From Candidatus Staskawiczbacteria bacterium RIFCSPHIGHO2_02_FULL_43_16 (GTDB lineage Bacteria > Patescibacteriota > Minisyncoccia > Minisyncoccales > Staskawiczbacteraceae), in contig MHOU01000011.1 of the NCBI GenBank assembly GCA_001821935.1, positions 47,022 to 89,441 on the forward strand: 42,420 nt of DNA. The letters run 5' to 3'. Positions 23,265 to 33,053 of the stretch are shown here, one piece after another. A program made the translations under genes and the position numbers. Numbering within the stretch: the stretch's first letter is position 1; every line of letters starts with the position of its first letter. The notes under the pieces are model-generated. The model saw nothing but the letters and a program-made list of their open reading frames with translations. It made no database searches and was not told where the DNA came from.

Positions 23265-23654
23265 TCATTTTCTGGCGGGAGTTTTTTCTTCAATGCTACG
23301 CTTCCAGCCACCGAGCATTCTTCCCACTTCTTCTAATAGTAAAATAAGGCTACCGTATTGCTTATTATCTATGATTTTTTGTTCCCAGCTAATTTGCAGG
23401 AAAAACCGCAGCACATCGCACTTGGCGATGGCTTGGGAGACCAAGGATAATTTCTCAAATTTATCATAGGCGAAACAGCCTCGGTAAACTAGTTCTAGAA
23501 GGGCGCAGAATAATTCGTCAATTTTTACTCCCAAGGTATGGCGGTCAATTCGCGTTAAGTTATCTAAGTCGTCATGCCAAACTCGGTAGGCCTCTTTTGT
23601 CCTAACTAACACCATAGGGATTTTCGAACGATTGGGGGGGGGGTTAATAGCCAT
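23265..23654 (-). CDS. avd: Avd-like four-helix-bundle accessory protein of the DGR
   Basis: A 129-residue helical protein of the Avd/S23-like four-helix-bundle group. Recognisable features are IPMVLVRTKEAYRVW, RIDRHTLGVKIDELF, and ISWEQKIIDNKQYGSLILLL. In known DGRs a pentameric Avd binds the reverse transcriptase and TR RNA. I chose the ATG at 23654, giving MAINPPPN before the conserved region. The three prolines are encoded by a run of ten C residues, a slippage-prone tract. Orientation is unusual: it is antisense to TR and RT, its 3' end is 15 bases from TR, and its start is three bases from the RT start. Confidence 0.85.
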   Translation of the reverse strand: MAINPPPNRSKIPMVLVRTKEAYRVWHDDLDNLTRIDRHTLGVKIDELFCALLELVYRGCFAYDKFEKLSLVSQAIAKCDVLRFFLQISWEQKIIDNKQYGSLILLLEEVGRMLGGWKRSIEEKTPARK

Positions 23655-23657
23655 ACA

Positions 23658-24629
23658 ATGTTTGTAAAAAAGTATAATGATATTATTACGATTGAAAATA
23701 TCCTTACCGCCTGGCAAGGGTTTTTACGTGGCAAGCGGTATAAAAAAGATGTGATTGAATTTCAGGCTTCGCTTTCCCAGAACTTGGCTTTGCTTCATGG
23801 CGACCTTCAAAACAAAACATATCAGCACGGGCCGTATGTTGCCTTTAATATTTCCGATCCCAAGCCGCGCAATATCCATAAAGCTACGGTACGCGACAGG
23901 ATTGTACACCATATCATATACAAAGAATTATATCCATATTTTGAACCACGCTTTATTTATGATTCGTATTCGTGCAGGATTGCTAAGGGTACGCATCGGG
24001 CTTTGGATAGATTTCACAAATTTGCCGGCCAAGTTTCCCGCAACCATACGCAAGGCTGTTTTGTTTTAAAATGCGATGTGCGCAAATTTTTTGCCAGCAT
24101 TGACCAGGCGGTGCTTATGGGAATACTGAGCCGGCACATTGAAGATGGTGCAATATTAGCCTTACTTAAAGAAGTTATTTCTTCTTTTCCTGCGGGATTG
24201 CCGTTGGGAAATTTAACTTCACAGCTGTTGGTAAATATTTATATGCATGAGTTTGATATGTTCATGAAGCAGGAGTTACGGGTTGCCTATTACATCAGGT
24301 ACGCTGATGATTTTGTTACGTTATCTGTCGATAAAACATACTTGAAGCAGGTGCTTGGGCAAATTGAAACCTTTTTAAGGGGAAAGCTTCATCTAACTCT
24401 CCATCCTGACAAAGTGTACATCAAAACCTATGCCTCGGGGGTGGATTTTTTGGGCTGGGTCCATTTTCCGCATCATCGCCAGATCAGGAAAACTACCAAG
24501 AAAAAAATCCTGCGCAACACTAAACATTTCCCAAGGCCGCAAACAGTTAATTCTTATCGTGGATTGCTGGCGCATGGCAACACGTACAAGGTGCAAAAGG
24601 CCGCGGGGATTACTATTGATTTTAGTTAA
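23658..24629 (+). CDS. DGR reverse transcriptase
   Basis: A 323-residue reverse transcriptase, complete. Motif A is KCDVRKFFASID with catalytic Asp at residue 140. The DGR-diagnostic motif 4 reads LPLGNLTSQ (residues 181-189), where most other RTs have a QG pair. The catalytic YADD box is at 215-218. The fingers block RDRIVHHIIYKELYP and FLGW after the active site are also typical. There is no extra nuclease or maturase domain, as expected for DGRs. The start has no clear Shine-Dalgarno other than the G-run at 23634-23643. The uvrA promoter overlaps the 3' end of the gene. Confidence 0.97.
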   Translation: MFVKKYNDIITIENILTAWQGFLRGKRYKKDVIEFQASLSQNLALLHGDLQNKTYQHGPYVAFNISDPKPRNIHKATVRDRIVHHIIYKELYPYFEPRFIYDSYSCRIAKGTHRALDRFHKFAGQVSRNHTQGCFVLKCDVRKFFASIDQAVLMGILSRHIEDGAILALLKEVISSFPAGLPLGNLTSQLLVNIYMHEFDMFMKQELRVAYYIRYADDFVTLSVDKTYLKQVLGQIETFLRGKLHLTLHPDKVYIKTYASGVDFLGWVHFPHHRQIRKTTKKKILRNTKHFPRPQTVNSYRGLLAHGNTYKVQKAAGITIDFS

Positions 24630-24644
24630 AATGCGAGATACAAT
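24616..24644 (+). promoter_or_regulatory. Promoter of uvrA
   Basis: TTGATT, 17 bases, then TACAAT. The -35 box is in the last codons of the RT gene and the predicted start is about 4 bases before the uvrA ATG. Confidence 0.65.
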
Positions 24645-24655
24645 GGTGTATTTCC

Positions 24656-27502
24656 ATGCAAAACGAATTCATTAAAATCAGAGGGGCGCGAGCTCACAAT
24701 TTAAAAAATATTGACTTGGATATCCCCAAAAACAAACTGGTGGTGATTACGGGTTTGTCTGGTTCGGGAAAATCTTCATTGGCGTTTGATACGTTGTACG
24801 CCGAAGGACAGCGCCGGTATGTGGAAAGTTTGTCGGCCTATGCCCGGCAATTTTTGGGCGTGATGGACAAGCCGGACGTTGATAAAATAGAAGGTATCAG
24901 CCCAGCTATTGCCATTGACCAGCGAAAATCGGTGCATAATCCGCGTTCAACCGTGGGGACTATTACAGAGATTTATGATTACCTGCGGCTTTTGTATGCC
25001 CGTATTGGAAAACCGCATTGCCCCAGTTGCAAAAAATTAATTTCACGCCAAACCATAGATCAAATCGTGGAGCAGGTTTTGAAGATAAAATCGGGAAGTG
25101 AAATTATGGTGCTGGGGCCGGTAATTCGTGCCAAAAAGGGGGAACACCAGGCGGTGCTGGAAGAAATACAGCGGGCCGGGTTTATCCGGGTGCGCATTGA
25201 TGGTGATTTGTACCCCATTGAAGAGGCGCTGTTTAGGCCTTTGGAAAAAAATAAAAAACATAGCATTGAAGCGGTGGTTGATAGGCTGGTTTTACCTGCC
25301 CGCCGAAGCCTTGGCGAAGGAGGGGAAAAAGAGTTAGACCGCTCGCGCCTGGTTGATTCCCTGGAAACCGCGTTAAAATTGGGCAAGGGAATAGTAATCG
25401 TAAACACCAAGAAACAAGATGCAAAAACCAAACTAGGAGATTTGATTTTTTCTGAACATTTCGCTTGTGAGGATTGCGGCATTTCATTGCCTGAACTGGA
25501 ACCCCGGACTTTTTCATTTAATAACCCTTATGGCGCTTGCCCCAATTGCACCGGCCTGGGTGAGAAACTGGAAGTTGATCCGGCCCTGGTGATGCCCAAT
25601 AAAAATTTGAGCATTTCCGAGGGCGCTATTTTTCCGTGGAGCCGCGCCAGCCATAAAGTGGGCCGCCAGGGTTATTATTTTTATAAACTGCAAGAACTGG
25701 CGCACGCGCACCATTTTTCATTGGATGTGCCGGTAAAAGATTTGCCAGCAAAGATTATTGAAATTATTTTGCATGGGGATAATGGGGGTTTTGAAGGCGT
25801 AGTGCAAAATTTACAGCGCCGCTACCATGGCAGCGATTCAGAGTGGACGCGGGCGGAAATTGAGCAATACATGATGGTAAAAATGTGCGAAGTTTGCAAA
25901 GGCAAACGGTTAAAACCGGAGGTTTTGGCGGTTACTGTGGGCGATAAGTCTATTGATAATATCGTAGAAATGCCTGTAGAAAAGCTACAAGATTTTTTTG
26001 TAGGTTTGCAAAAAAATCTTGCCGCGGGTGAAACCAAAATCAGCGCGCCCATTACCAAAGAAATCATTGACCGGACCCAATTTTTAATTGACGTGGGTTT
26101 AAATTACTTGAATTTAGACCGCAAAGCCGGCACGCTTTCGGGCGGGGAAGAGCAGCGCATAAGGCTGGCCACCCAAATTGGTTCAAAATTATCCGGGGTG
26201 CTTTACATTTTAGACGAGCCTTCTATTGGTTTGCACGCCCGCGACCAGCAGCGCTTAATTGACACACTGCTTCAATTGCGCGATTTGGGAAATACGGTCA
26301 TTGTGGTGGAACACGATTCTCAAACCATGATGGCCAGCGATTGGATTTTTGACATTGGCCCGGGTGCCGGAAAACACGGCGGCAAAGTGATGTTTGCCGG
26401 AACGCCCAAAGCATTGCTTAAGTCCAACACCCTGACGGGAAAATATTTGTCGGGCCGGTTAAAAGTTGACAGTCAAGAAACAAGAAACAAGATACAAGAA
26501 ACAAACACGCTGCAAAAGTACTTGGAAATTAAGGGGGCGGCAGAGCATAACTTAAAAAACATTGATGTGAAGTTCCCGCTGGGCAAATTTATTTGCGTGA
26601 CGGGGGTTTCGGGGTCTGGGAAATCTTCTTTGGTTTCTGATATTTTAGCCAAGGCGCTTTTAAAACAATTTTACCGCGCCAAAGAAGAGCCGGGTTTGCA
26701 TAAAGAAGTTTTGGGAACCCAGCACATTGATAAAGTGGTGCTGGTTGACCAGTCTCCCATTGGCCGGACGCCGCGCTCAAATCCTGCCACCTATACGGGC
26801 GCGTTTTCATTTATCCGTGACATTTTTACCCAAACTTCAGAGGCCAAAGTGCGCGGTTACGGGCCAGGAAGGTTCAGTTTTAACGTCAAAGGCGGCCGGT
26901 GCGAAGCTTGCGAAGGCCAGGGGGTCAAGAAAGTGGAGATGTATTTTTTACCGGATATTTATGTGGAGTGCGAAGAATGCAAGGGCAAGCGGTATAGCCG
27001 CGAGGTGCTGGAAATTTTATACAAAGACAAAAACATCGCCGACATTTTGAAAATGACCATTGAAGAAGCCGAAGTATTTTTCAAGCATATTCCCGGCGTG
27101 AGCGATAAAATGAAAACGCTTTGCGAGGTGGGATTGTCTTACGTGGAATTAGGGCAGGCGGCCACTTCGCTTTCCGGCGGAGAGGCCCAGCGCATCAAAT
27201 TGGCCACGGAACTTTCCCGCCGCGGCACGGGCAAGACGCTGTATATTTTAGACGAACCCACCACCGGCTTGCATTTTGAAGACATTAAAAAATTGGTTTC
27301 CGTTTTGCGCAGTTTGGTTGATCGGGGGAACACGGTGCTGACCATTGAACACAATCAGGATTTCATCGGATGCGTGGATCATATTATTGATTTAGGCCCC
27401 GAGGGCGGTGAAAGAGGCGGCCAGATTATTGCGGAAGGCAGCCCGGCCGAAATTATGAAAGTCAAGAAAAGTTACACTGGTAAATATTTGAAAAGTATGT
27501 AA
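24656..27502 (+). CDS. uvrA: Excinuclease ABC subunit A
   Basis: A 948-residue UvrA, the damage-sensing ABC ATPase of nucleotide excision repair. Walker A loops are GLSGSGKS (residues 33-40) and GVSGSGKS in the second half. ABC signatures LSGGEEQRIRLATQ and LSGGEAQRIKLATE and both ILDEP Walker B boxes are present. Zinc modules use CPSC, CEDC/CPNC and CEAC/CEEC pairs. Two stretches look inserted: PARRSLGEGG near residues 214-223, encoded by a GC-rich palindrome (25295-25324) just after the conserved VVDRLV block, and a simple repeat-encoded linker (26473-26503) between the two halves. Both keep the frame. Confidence 0.97.
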   Translation: MQNEFIKIRGARAHNLKNIDLDIPKNKLVVITGLSGSGKSSLAFDTLYAEGQRRYVESLSAYARQFLGVMDKPDVDKIEGISPAIAIDQRKSVHNPRSTVGTITEIYDYLRLLYARIGKPHCPSCKKLISRQTIDQIVEQVLKIKSGSEIMVLGPVIRAKKGEHQAVLEEIQRAGFIRVRIDGDLYPIEEALFRPLEKNKKHSIEAVVDRLVLPARRSLGEGGEKELDRSRLVDSLETALKLGKGIVIVNTKKQDAKTKLGDLIFSEHFACEDCGISLPELEPRTFSFNNPYGACPNCTGLGEKLEVDPALVMPNKNLSISEGAIFPWSRASHKVGRQGYYFYKLQELAHAHHFSLDVPVKDLPAKIIEIILHGDNGGFEGVVQNLQRRYHGSDSEWTRAEIEQYMMVKMCEVCKGKRLKPEVLAVTVGDKSIDNIVEMPVEKLQDFFVGLQKNLAAGETKISAPITKEIIDRTQFLIDVGLNYLNLDRKAGTLSGGEEQRIRLATQIGSKLSGVLYILDEPSIGLHARDQQRLIDTLLQLRDLGNTVIVVEHDSQTMMASDWIFDIGPGAGKHGGKVMFAGTPKALLKSNTLTGKYLSGRLKVDSQETRNKIQETNTLQKYLEIKGAAEHNLKNIDVKFPLGKFICVTGVSGSGKSSLVSDILAKALLKQFYRAKEEPGLHKEVLGTQHIDKVVLVDQSPIGRTPRSNPATYTGAFSFIRDIFTQTSEAKVRGYGPGRFSFNVKGGRCEACEGQGVKKVEMYFLPDIYVECEECKGKRYSREVLEILYKDKNIADILKMTIEEAEVFFKHIPGVSDKMKTLCEVGLSYVELGQAATSLSGGEAQRIKLATELSRRGTGKTLYILDEPTTGLHFEDIKKLVSVLRSLVDRGNTVLTIEHNQDFIGCVDHIIDLGPEGGERGGQIIAEGSPAEIMKVKKSYTGKYLKSM
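25295..25324. repeat. Palindromic repeat inside uvrA
   Basis: A GC-rich segment with the arms GCC-AAG/CTT-GGC around a single C (one bulged G), flanked by CCTGCC and GGAGGG. It encodes PARRSLGEGG at a place where UvrA proteins normally pass directly from DRLV to the RSRLVDSLETAL block. Confidence 0.6.
26473..26503 (+). repeat. Simple CAAGAAA-type repeat in the uvrA linker
   Basis: Four imperfect units of CAAGAAA/CAAGATA encode the hydrophilic linker SQETRNKIQETN between the two ATPase halves. It probably arose by slippage or repeat insertion. Confidence 0.6.
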
Positions 27503-27535
27503 GTATACCACCAATTAAATATTAATTAAAAATAT

Positions 27536-27826
27536 ATGACCATCAAACCACTTTCAGACCATATTTTAATAGAACCCATCAAAGAAGAGGAAAAAACTGA
27601 TTTTGGGATTGTGTTGCCTGATACGGTCCAAAAAGATAAGTCAGAACAAGGGGTGATTATTGCGGTGGGGCCGGGTAAAAAAACAGATGATGGAAAAATC
27701 ATGATGCTTTCGGTAAAACCGGGAGACAAAGTACTGTTTAGCAAATACGGGCCAAGTGAAATCAAGGTGGATGGGAAAGAGTATTTGATGGCCAGCGAAT
27801 CAGATATTTTGGCAATAATTGAATAA
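27536..27826 (+). CDS. groES: Co-chaperonin GroES
   Basis: A 96-residue GroES, the lid of the GroEL folding chamber. The start TIKPLSDHILIEPIKEEEKT, the mobile loop TDFGIVLPDTVQKDKSEQG and GDKVLFSKYGPSEIKVDGKE are typical. It precedes groEL by 12 bases. No CIRCE inverted repeat is present in the 33 bases after uvrA or before groES, so HrcA control is not indicated. Confidence 0.96.
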   Translation: MTIKPLSDHILIEPIKEEEKTDFGIVLPDTVQKDKSEQGVIIAVGPGKKTDDGKIMMLSVKPGDKVLFSKYGPSEIKVDGKEYLMASESDILAIIE

Positions 27827-29461
<1,635 letters not shown>

Positions 29462-29470
29462 TTAGTATAT

Positions 29471-29503
29471 AAAAAATCTTCCTTGAAAGCAGGAAGATTT
29501 TTT
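29471..29503 (+). terminator. Terminator of groESL
   Basis: A perfect 13-bp stem AAAAAATCTTCCT/AGGAAGATTTTTT around a 7-base loop. Confidence 0.92.
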
Positions 29504-29511
29504 GTTATACT
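29483..29511 (+). promoter_or_regulatory. Promoter nested in the groESL terminator
   Basis: TTGAAA starts at the last stem base and continues into the terminator loop; after 17 bases comes TATACT. It would start transcription near 29518 for the zinc-ribbon gene. Confidence 0.55.
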
Positions 29512-29540
29512 TAAGCCAAGTAATTAAATTGTGCGTTATT

Positions 29541-30074
29541 ATGAATTGTCCCAATAATCATAAAGGTGAAATGGAAAAGGTTTTATTCCACAACGTTGAA
29601 GTGGATTATTGCCCCGAGTGTTTGGGGGCGTGGTTTGACCATGAAGAATTGGCTCATGCCAAAAATGACAAAGACGCCCAATTAAACTGGCTGGATTTTG
29701 ACATTTGGCGGGATAAGGCGAAATTTACCATGTCGCCCAAAGACCGCCGCTGCCCGGCCTGCCGGATTGCGTTTGTAGAAGTTGCTTATGACAATTCGTC
29801 TGTAAAGATAGATTTTTGTAAACATTGCCGGGGAATCTGGCTTGACCGCGGAGAATTTAAGCAAATCATGGTCTATTTGAAAAAAAAGGCCGATTATGAA
29901 ATTTTGCACAAGTACACCAAAAACTTGATTATCCAATTATGGGAAGTGTTTAAGGGACCGGAAAAGTTCCGGGAAGAATTAGGAGATTTTTTTATGTTAT
30001 TAAAATTATTAAATTATAAATTCGTAACGCAGCACCCTCATTTGGAAGCGCTGATTGAGGGTCTGCCAAAATAA
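29541..30074 (+). CDS. TFIIB-type zinc-ribbon protein
   Basis: A 177-residue protein with two zf-TFIIB-like ribbons. The first pairs CPNNH with CPECLGAWFDHEEL; the second pairs CPAC with CKHCRGIWLDRGEF. Both show the family's repeated C..C...W.D..E pattern. The rest is helical with no membrane segment. I chose the ATG at 29541 because the first cysteine module begins immediately after it. Family members are uncharacterised and probably bind nucleic acid or protein. It is followed directly by lemA. Confidence 0.85.
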   Translation: MNCPNNHKGEMEKVLFHNVEVDYCPECLGAWFDHEELAHAKNDKDAQLNWLDFDIWRDKAKFTMSPKDRRCPACRIAFVEVAYDNSSVKIDFCKHCRGIWLDRGEFKQIMVYLKKKADYEILHKYTKNLIIQLWEVFKGPEKFREELGDFFMLLKLLNYKFVTQHPHLEALIEGLPK

Positions 30075-30075
30075 C

Positions 30076-30627
30076 ATGATGTTAACATGGATTATTTTAG
30101 CGGTTATCGTAGTAGTGGTTTTGTGGGTGGTGGCGATTTTCAACGGTTTGGTGGTGCTCAAAAACCGGGCCAAAGAAGCGTGGGCCGATATTGATGTGCA
30201 GTTAAAGCGCCGGTATGATTTAATTCCCAATTTGGTGGAAACGGTAAAAGGCTACGCTGCGCATGAAAAAGAGTTGTTTGAAAAGGTTACCCAGGCTAGG
30301 GCCAGTGCTATGAATGCCCAGGGTGTGCAGGGAAAGGCGCAAGCGGAAAATATGCTTTCGGGCGCGCTGAAAAGTTTGTTTGCAGTTTCAGAAGCCTACC
30401 CAGATTTAAAAGCCTCAGTAAACTTTTTAGAATTACAAAGGGAACTGACTGACACTGAAGATAAAATCCAAGCATCCCGCCGATTTTACAACACCAACGT
30501 GCGCGACCTGAACATTAAAATTGAAAGTTTTCCCGATAGTATGTTGGCCAATATGTTCGGGTTTACAAAAATGGATTTGTTTGAAATAGCCGCCAGCGAA
30601 AAAGAACCGGTCAAAGTGCAGTTTTAA
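30076..30627 (+). CDS. lemA: LemA family protein
   Basis: A 183-residue LemA: one N-terminal membrane helix (residues about 4-24, ILAVIVVVVLWVVAIFNGL) and a long coiled helical domain outside or inside the membrane. Core family motifs are present (LKNRAKEAWADIDVQLKRRYDLIPNLV, YNTNVRDLN, PDSMLANMFGF). Function in bacteria is uncertain; lemA often lies near htpX, as here with one gene between. Start: the first of two adjacent ATGs just after the preceding stop. Confidence 0.92.
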   Translation: MMLTWIILAVIVVVVLWVVAIFNGLVVLKNRAKEAWADIDVQLKRRYDLIPNLVETVKGYAAHEKELFEKVTQARASAMNAQGVQGKAQAENMLSGALKSLFAVSEAYPDLKASVNFLELQRELTDTEDKIQASRRFYNTNVRDLNIKIESFPDSMLANMFGFTKMDLFEIAASEKEPVKVQF

Positions 30628-30649
30628 CCAGGAGCGGTAGTCATTGTCC

Positions 30650-31222
30650 ATGAGTAAAAACCGCATCATCATTATTGTTATTGGGGTAGCGCTCATTGTT
30701 GCCGTGCAGGCAGCGGTGCTGTATTGGCTGGGCCACCCGGTAATATGCCAATGCGAATATTTAAAGATTTGGGACGGAGCCATTAAAGGTGCGGAAAATT
30801 CCCAGCACCTGCTGGATTGGTATTTTTTCTCCCATGTCATTTACGGGTTTATCATCTATTTTTTCCTGTGGCTGGCCGGGGCAAGAAAGCGCGGTTGGCC
30901 CTTGGCCGCCATGATGTTGGTAGTGTTGCTGGCTTCGGCCAGTTGGGAAATATTTGAAAACACCCATTATGTGGTTGACCGTTACCAGCAAGCCACTATT
31001 TCTTCTAACTATTACGGCGATAGCATTATAAATTCATTGATAGACACTACGGCCGTTTTGCTGGGATTCGCGCTTGCCTGGCGCCTGCCGATCAGTGTCA
31101 CCATTATTTTGGCAGTCACCATGGAATTTGTTGCCGGGGCGGTAATCCATGACAACCTTAGTTTAAATGCCATCATGCTGATTTACCCTTTTGAAGCTAT
31201 TTTGCAGTGGCAAAGCGGTTAA
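30650..31222 (+). CDS. DUF2585 (UPF0314) membrane protein
   Basis: A 190-residue integral membrane protein with about five hydrophobic segments. It matches my recall of the DUF2585 pattern closely: CQCEYLKIWDGAIKGAENSQH, LLDWYFFSH, SWEIFENTHYVVDRYQ, NYYGDSIINSLIDT and IHDNLSLNAIML. The repeated His, Asp and Glu residues in or near helices suggest an enzyme or metal site, but no function is known. The family is best known from Alphaproteobacteria, so its presence here hints at transfer. A TTG at 30644, better spaced to AGGAG (30630-30634), is an alternative start. Confidence 0.8.
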   Translation: MSKNRIIIIVIGVALIVAVQAAVLYWLGHPVICQCEYLKIWDGAIKGAENSQHLLDWYFFSHVIYGFIIYFFLWLAGARKRGWPLAAMMLVVLLASASWEIFENTHYVVDRYQQATISSNYYGDSIINSLIDTTAVLLGFALAWRLPISVTIILAVTMEFVAGAVIHDNLSLNAIMLIYPFEAILQWQSG

Positions 31223-31299
31223 GGGAGCCACTCGCGGCTAATTTCTTAATTTTACATTGTCATTTTGCATTTTGATATTTGCATTTTCCATTCATTATT

Positions 31300-32196
31300 A
31301 TGCCAAGCATTTACACTCACGCAGATTCTAATACGCGTAAAACTTGGTTTTTGATAACCTTCTTTTTGGTGTTTGTGATTGCCGTTGGCTGGCTGTTTAG
31401 TTATGTGCTGGATAGCAGTGCTATTTTGTATCTTGCAGTTATTTTGAGTGTTTCTATGAGCATTGGCAGCTACTGGTTTTCAGATAAACTAGTGCTTTCT
31501 ATGGCTCATGCCAAACTTATTGAAAAAAAAGATAATCCTGAATTATACCGGCTGGTAGAAAATTTGTGCATTACCGCAGGTTTGCCCGTGCCCAAAATTT
31601 ATATTATAGAAGAAGCTCAATTAAATGCTTTTGCCACAGGGCGTGATAAAAATCATGCGGTGGTTGCCGTAACCCGCGGGCTTTTACAACGCCTTGATAA
31701 AAATGAGTTACAGGGGGTAATTGCTCACGAATTAAGCCACATTGGCAATAAAGACATGTTGGTAAGTACGGTGGTGGTAATTTTGGTGGGAGTAGTTTCT
31801 TTGCTGGCAAATTTCTTTTTAAGAATAAGTTTTTTGGGCGGGCGCGATAATGATAATAAGCAGGCAGCGGCATTAATGATGGTTTTAGGTTTGGTAGCGG
31901 CTATTTTAGCTCCCATTGCGGCAACCCTGATACAATTGGCCATTTCCCGTAAGCGAGAATTTTTAGCAGATGCCGATGGCGCGCTTTTAACAAGGTATCC
32001 GGAAGGTTTGGCGAGCGCTTTAGAAAAAATTTCAGATGATATGACTCCCATGAAAACCGCCAACACCGCCACCGCTCATTTGTACATAGATTCTCCCTTT
32101 AACGCCAAACAAGGCAAAAATTGGTTTATCAATTTATTCCAAACCCACCCGCCGGTGGAAGAGAGAATTAAGGCTTTGCGCGACATCCACGTATGA
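31300..32196 (+). CDS. htpX: Membrane zinc metallopeptidase HtpX (M48)
   Basis: A 298-residue membrane protease for quality control of envelope proteins. Two N-terminal helices (about residues 12-32 and 36-55) precede the zinc motif HELSH, with the third ligand region RKREFLADADGALL and two more helices between. The C-terminal FQTHPPVEERIKAL block is conserved. It overlaps uppP by four bases (ATGA), so the two are co-translated. The upstream 80 bases are T-rich low-complexity sequence. Confidence 0.95.
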   Translation: MPSIYTHADSNTRKTWFLITFFLVFVIAVGWLFSYVLDSSAILYLAVILSVSMSIGSYWFSDKLVLSMAHAKLIEKKDNPELYRLVENLCITAGLPVPKIYIIEEAQLNAFATGRDKNHAVVAVTRGLLQRLDKNELQGVIAHELSHIGNKDMLVSTVVVILVGVVSLLANFFLRISFLGGRDNDNKQAAALMMVLGLVAAILAPIAATLIQLAISRKREFLADADGALLTRYPEGLASALEKISDDMTPMKTANTATAHLYIDSPFNAKQGKNWFINLFQTHPPVEERIKALRDIHV

Positions 32197-32978
32197 CAAT
32201 ACTGCAAGCTATTATTTTGGGAATTGTTGAGGGTGTGACAGAATTCTTGCCCGTTTCCTCAACCGGGCATTTAATTTTAACTAGCAAATTATTAGGCGTT
32301 GCCGATTCTAACTTTTTAAAAAGTTTTGAAATTGCTATTCAGTTTGGGGCGATACTTTCGGTAGTGGTTTTGTATTTTAAAAAAATACTTTTAAGTGGAG
32401 AGCTTTGGAAAAAAGTTTTAACTGCCTTTTTACCCACGGCAGTAATTGGGTTTTTGTTGTATAAAGTTTTAAAAACGTATTTATTATCAAATTCTTTGCT
32501 GGTAGTGTGGTCGTTGGCTATTGGGGGAGTGGCGCTCATTATTTTTGAATGGTGGAACGCCAAAAAAACCCAGTTCCGTGGTTCGGACTACAGGACTGAA
32601 AATATTGACTATAAAAAATCTTTTTTGGTGGGATTGGTGCAATCTTTGGCCATTATTCCGGGGGTTTCGCGCAGCGGAGCAACCATTATTGGGGGATTGT
32701 TGATGGGAATCAATCGCCAAGCCATTGTTGAGTTTTCTTTTTTGTTAGCCGTGCCAACCATGGCCGCCGCTACCGGATATGATTTATACAAAAGCGCCGG
32801 TAGTTTCACCTTCGGCGAATTTCACATATTGGCCATAGGTTTTTTAGTTTCTTTCTTTGTAGCGTGGGCTTCTATAAAGTGGCTCTTATATTTCATTAAA
32901 AACCACACATTTATTTGGTTCGGGGTTTATAGAATTGTGATTGCTTTATTATTTTATTTTTTGGTGATAAAGTGGTAG
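32193..32978 (+). CDS. uppP: Undecaprenyl-diphosphatase
   Basis: A 261-residue polytopic membrane enzyme that dephosphorylates undecaprenyl diphosphate to recycle the cell-wall lipid carrier. Both catalytic boxes are visible: EGVTEFLPVSSTGH (residues 13-26) and PGVSRSGATIIGGLLMGI. Around seven to eight hydrophobic segments. It overlaps the htpX stop codon. Confidence 0.96.
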   Translation: MTILQAIILGIVEGVTEFLPVSSTGHLILTSKLLGVADSNFLKSFEIAIQFGAILSVVVLYFKKILLSGELWKKVLTAFLPTAVIGFLLYKVLKTYLLSNSLLVVWSLAIGGVALIIFEWWNAKKTQFRGSDYRTENIDYKKSFLVGLVQSLAIIPGVSRSGATIIGGLLMGINRQAIVEFSFLLAVPTMAAATGYDLYKSAGSFTFGEFHILAIGFLVSFFVAWASIKWLLYFIKNHTFIWFGVYRIVIALLFYFLVIKW

Positions 32979-32998
32979 GGTTTTGATACGATCAAGCT

Positions 32999-33026
32999 AT
33001 TCGCTTATTCGTACGAATAAGCGAAT
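32999..33026. repeat. 28-base perfect palindrome
   Basis: ATTCGCTTATTCGT is followed immediately by its exact complement. It lies between uppP and tRNA-Ser. No T-run follows, so it is either a weak terminator for uppP or a protein-binding or cruciform site. Confidence 0.75.
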
Positions 33027-33053
33027 AATAAGACATTATATTTTATTTAGTGC

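Noticed and set aside
23038-23469. Open frame across the template repeat
   Set aside because: It contains TR, whose similarity to the target protein is a by-product of the template role; upstream sequence is structured RNA-like, there is no ribosome site, and its 3' part is antisense to avd.
27503-27535. Possible CIRCE (HrcA) operator upstream of groES
   Set aside because: The characteristic GCACTC-9-GAGTGC inverted repeat is absent.
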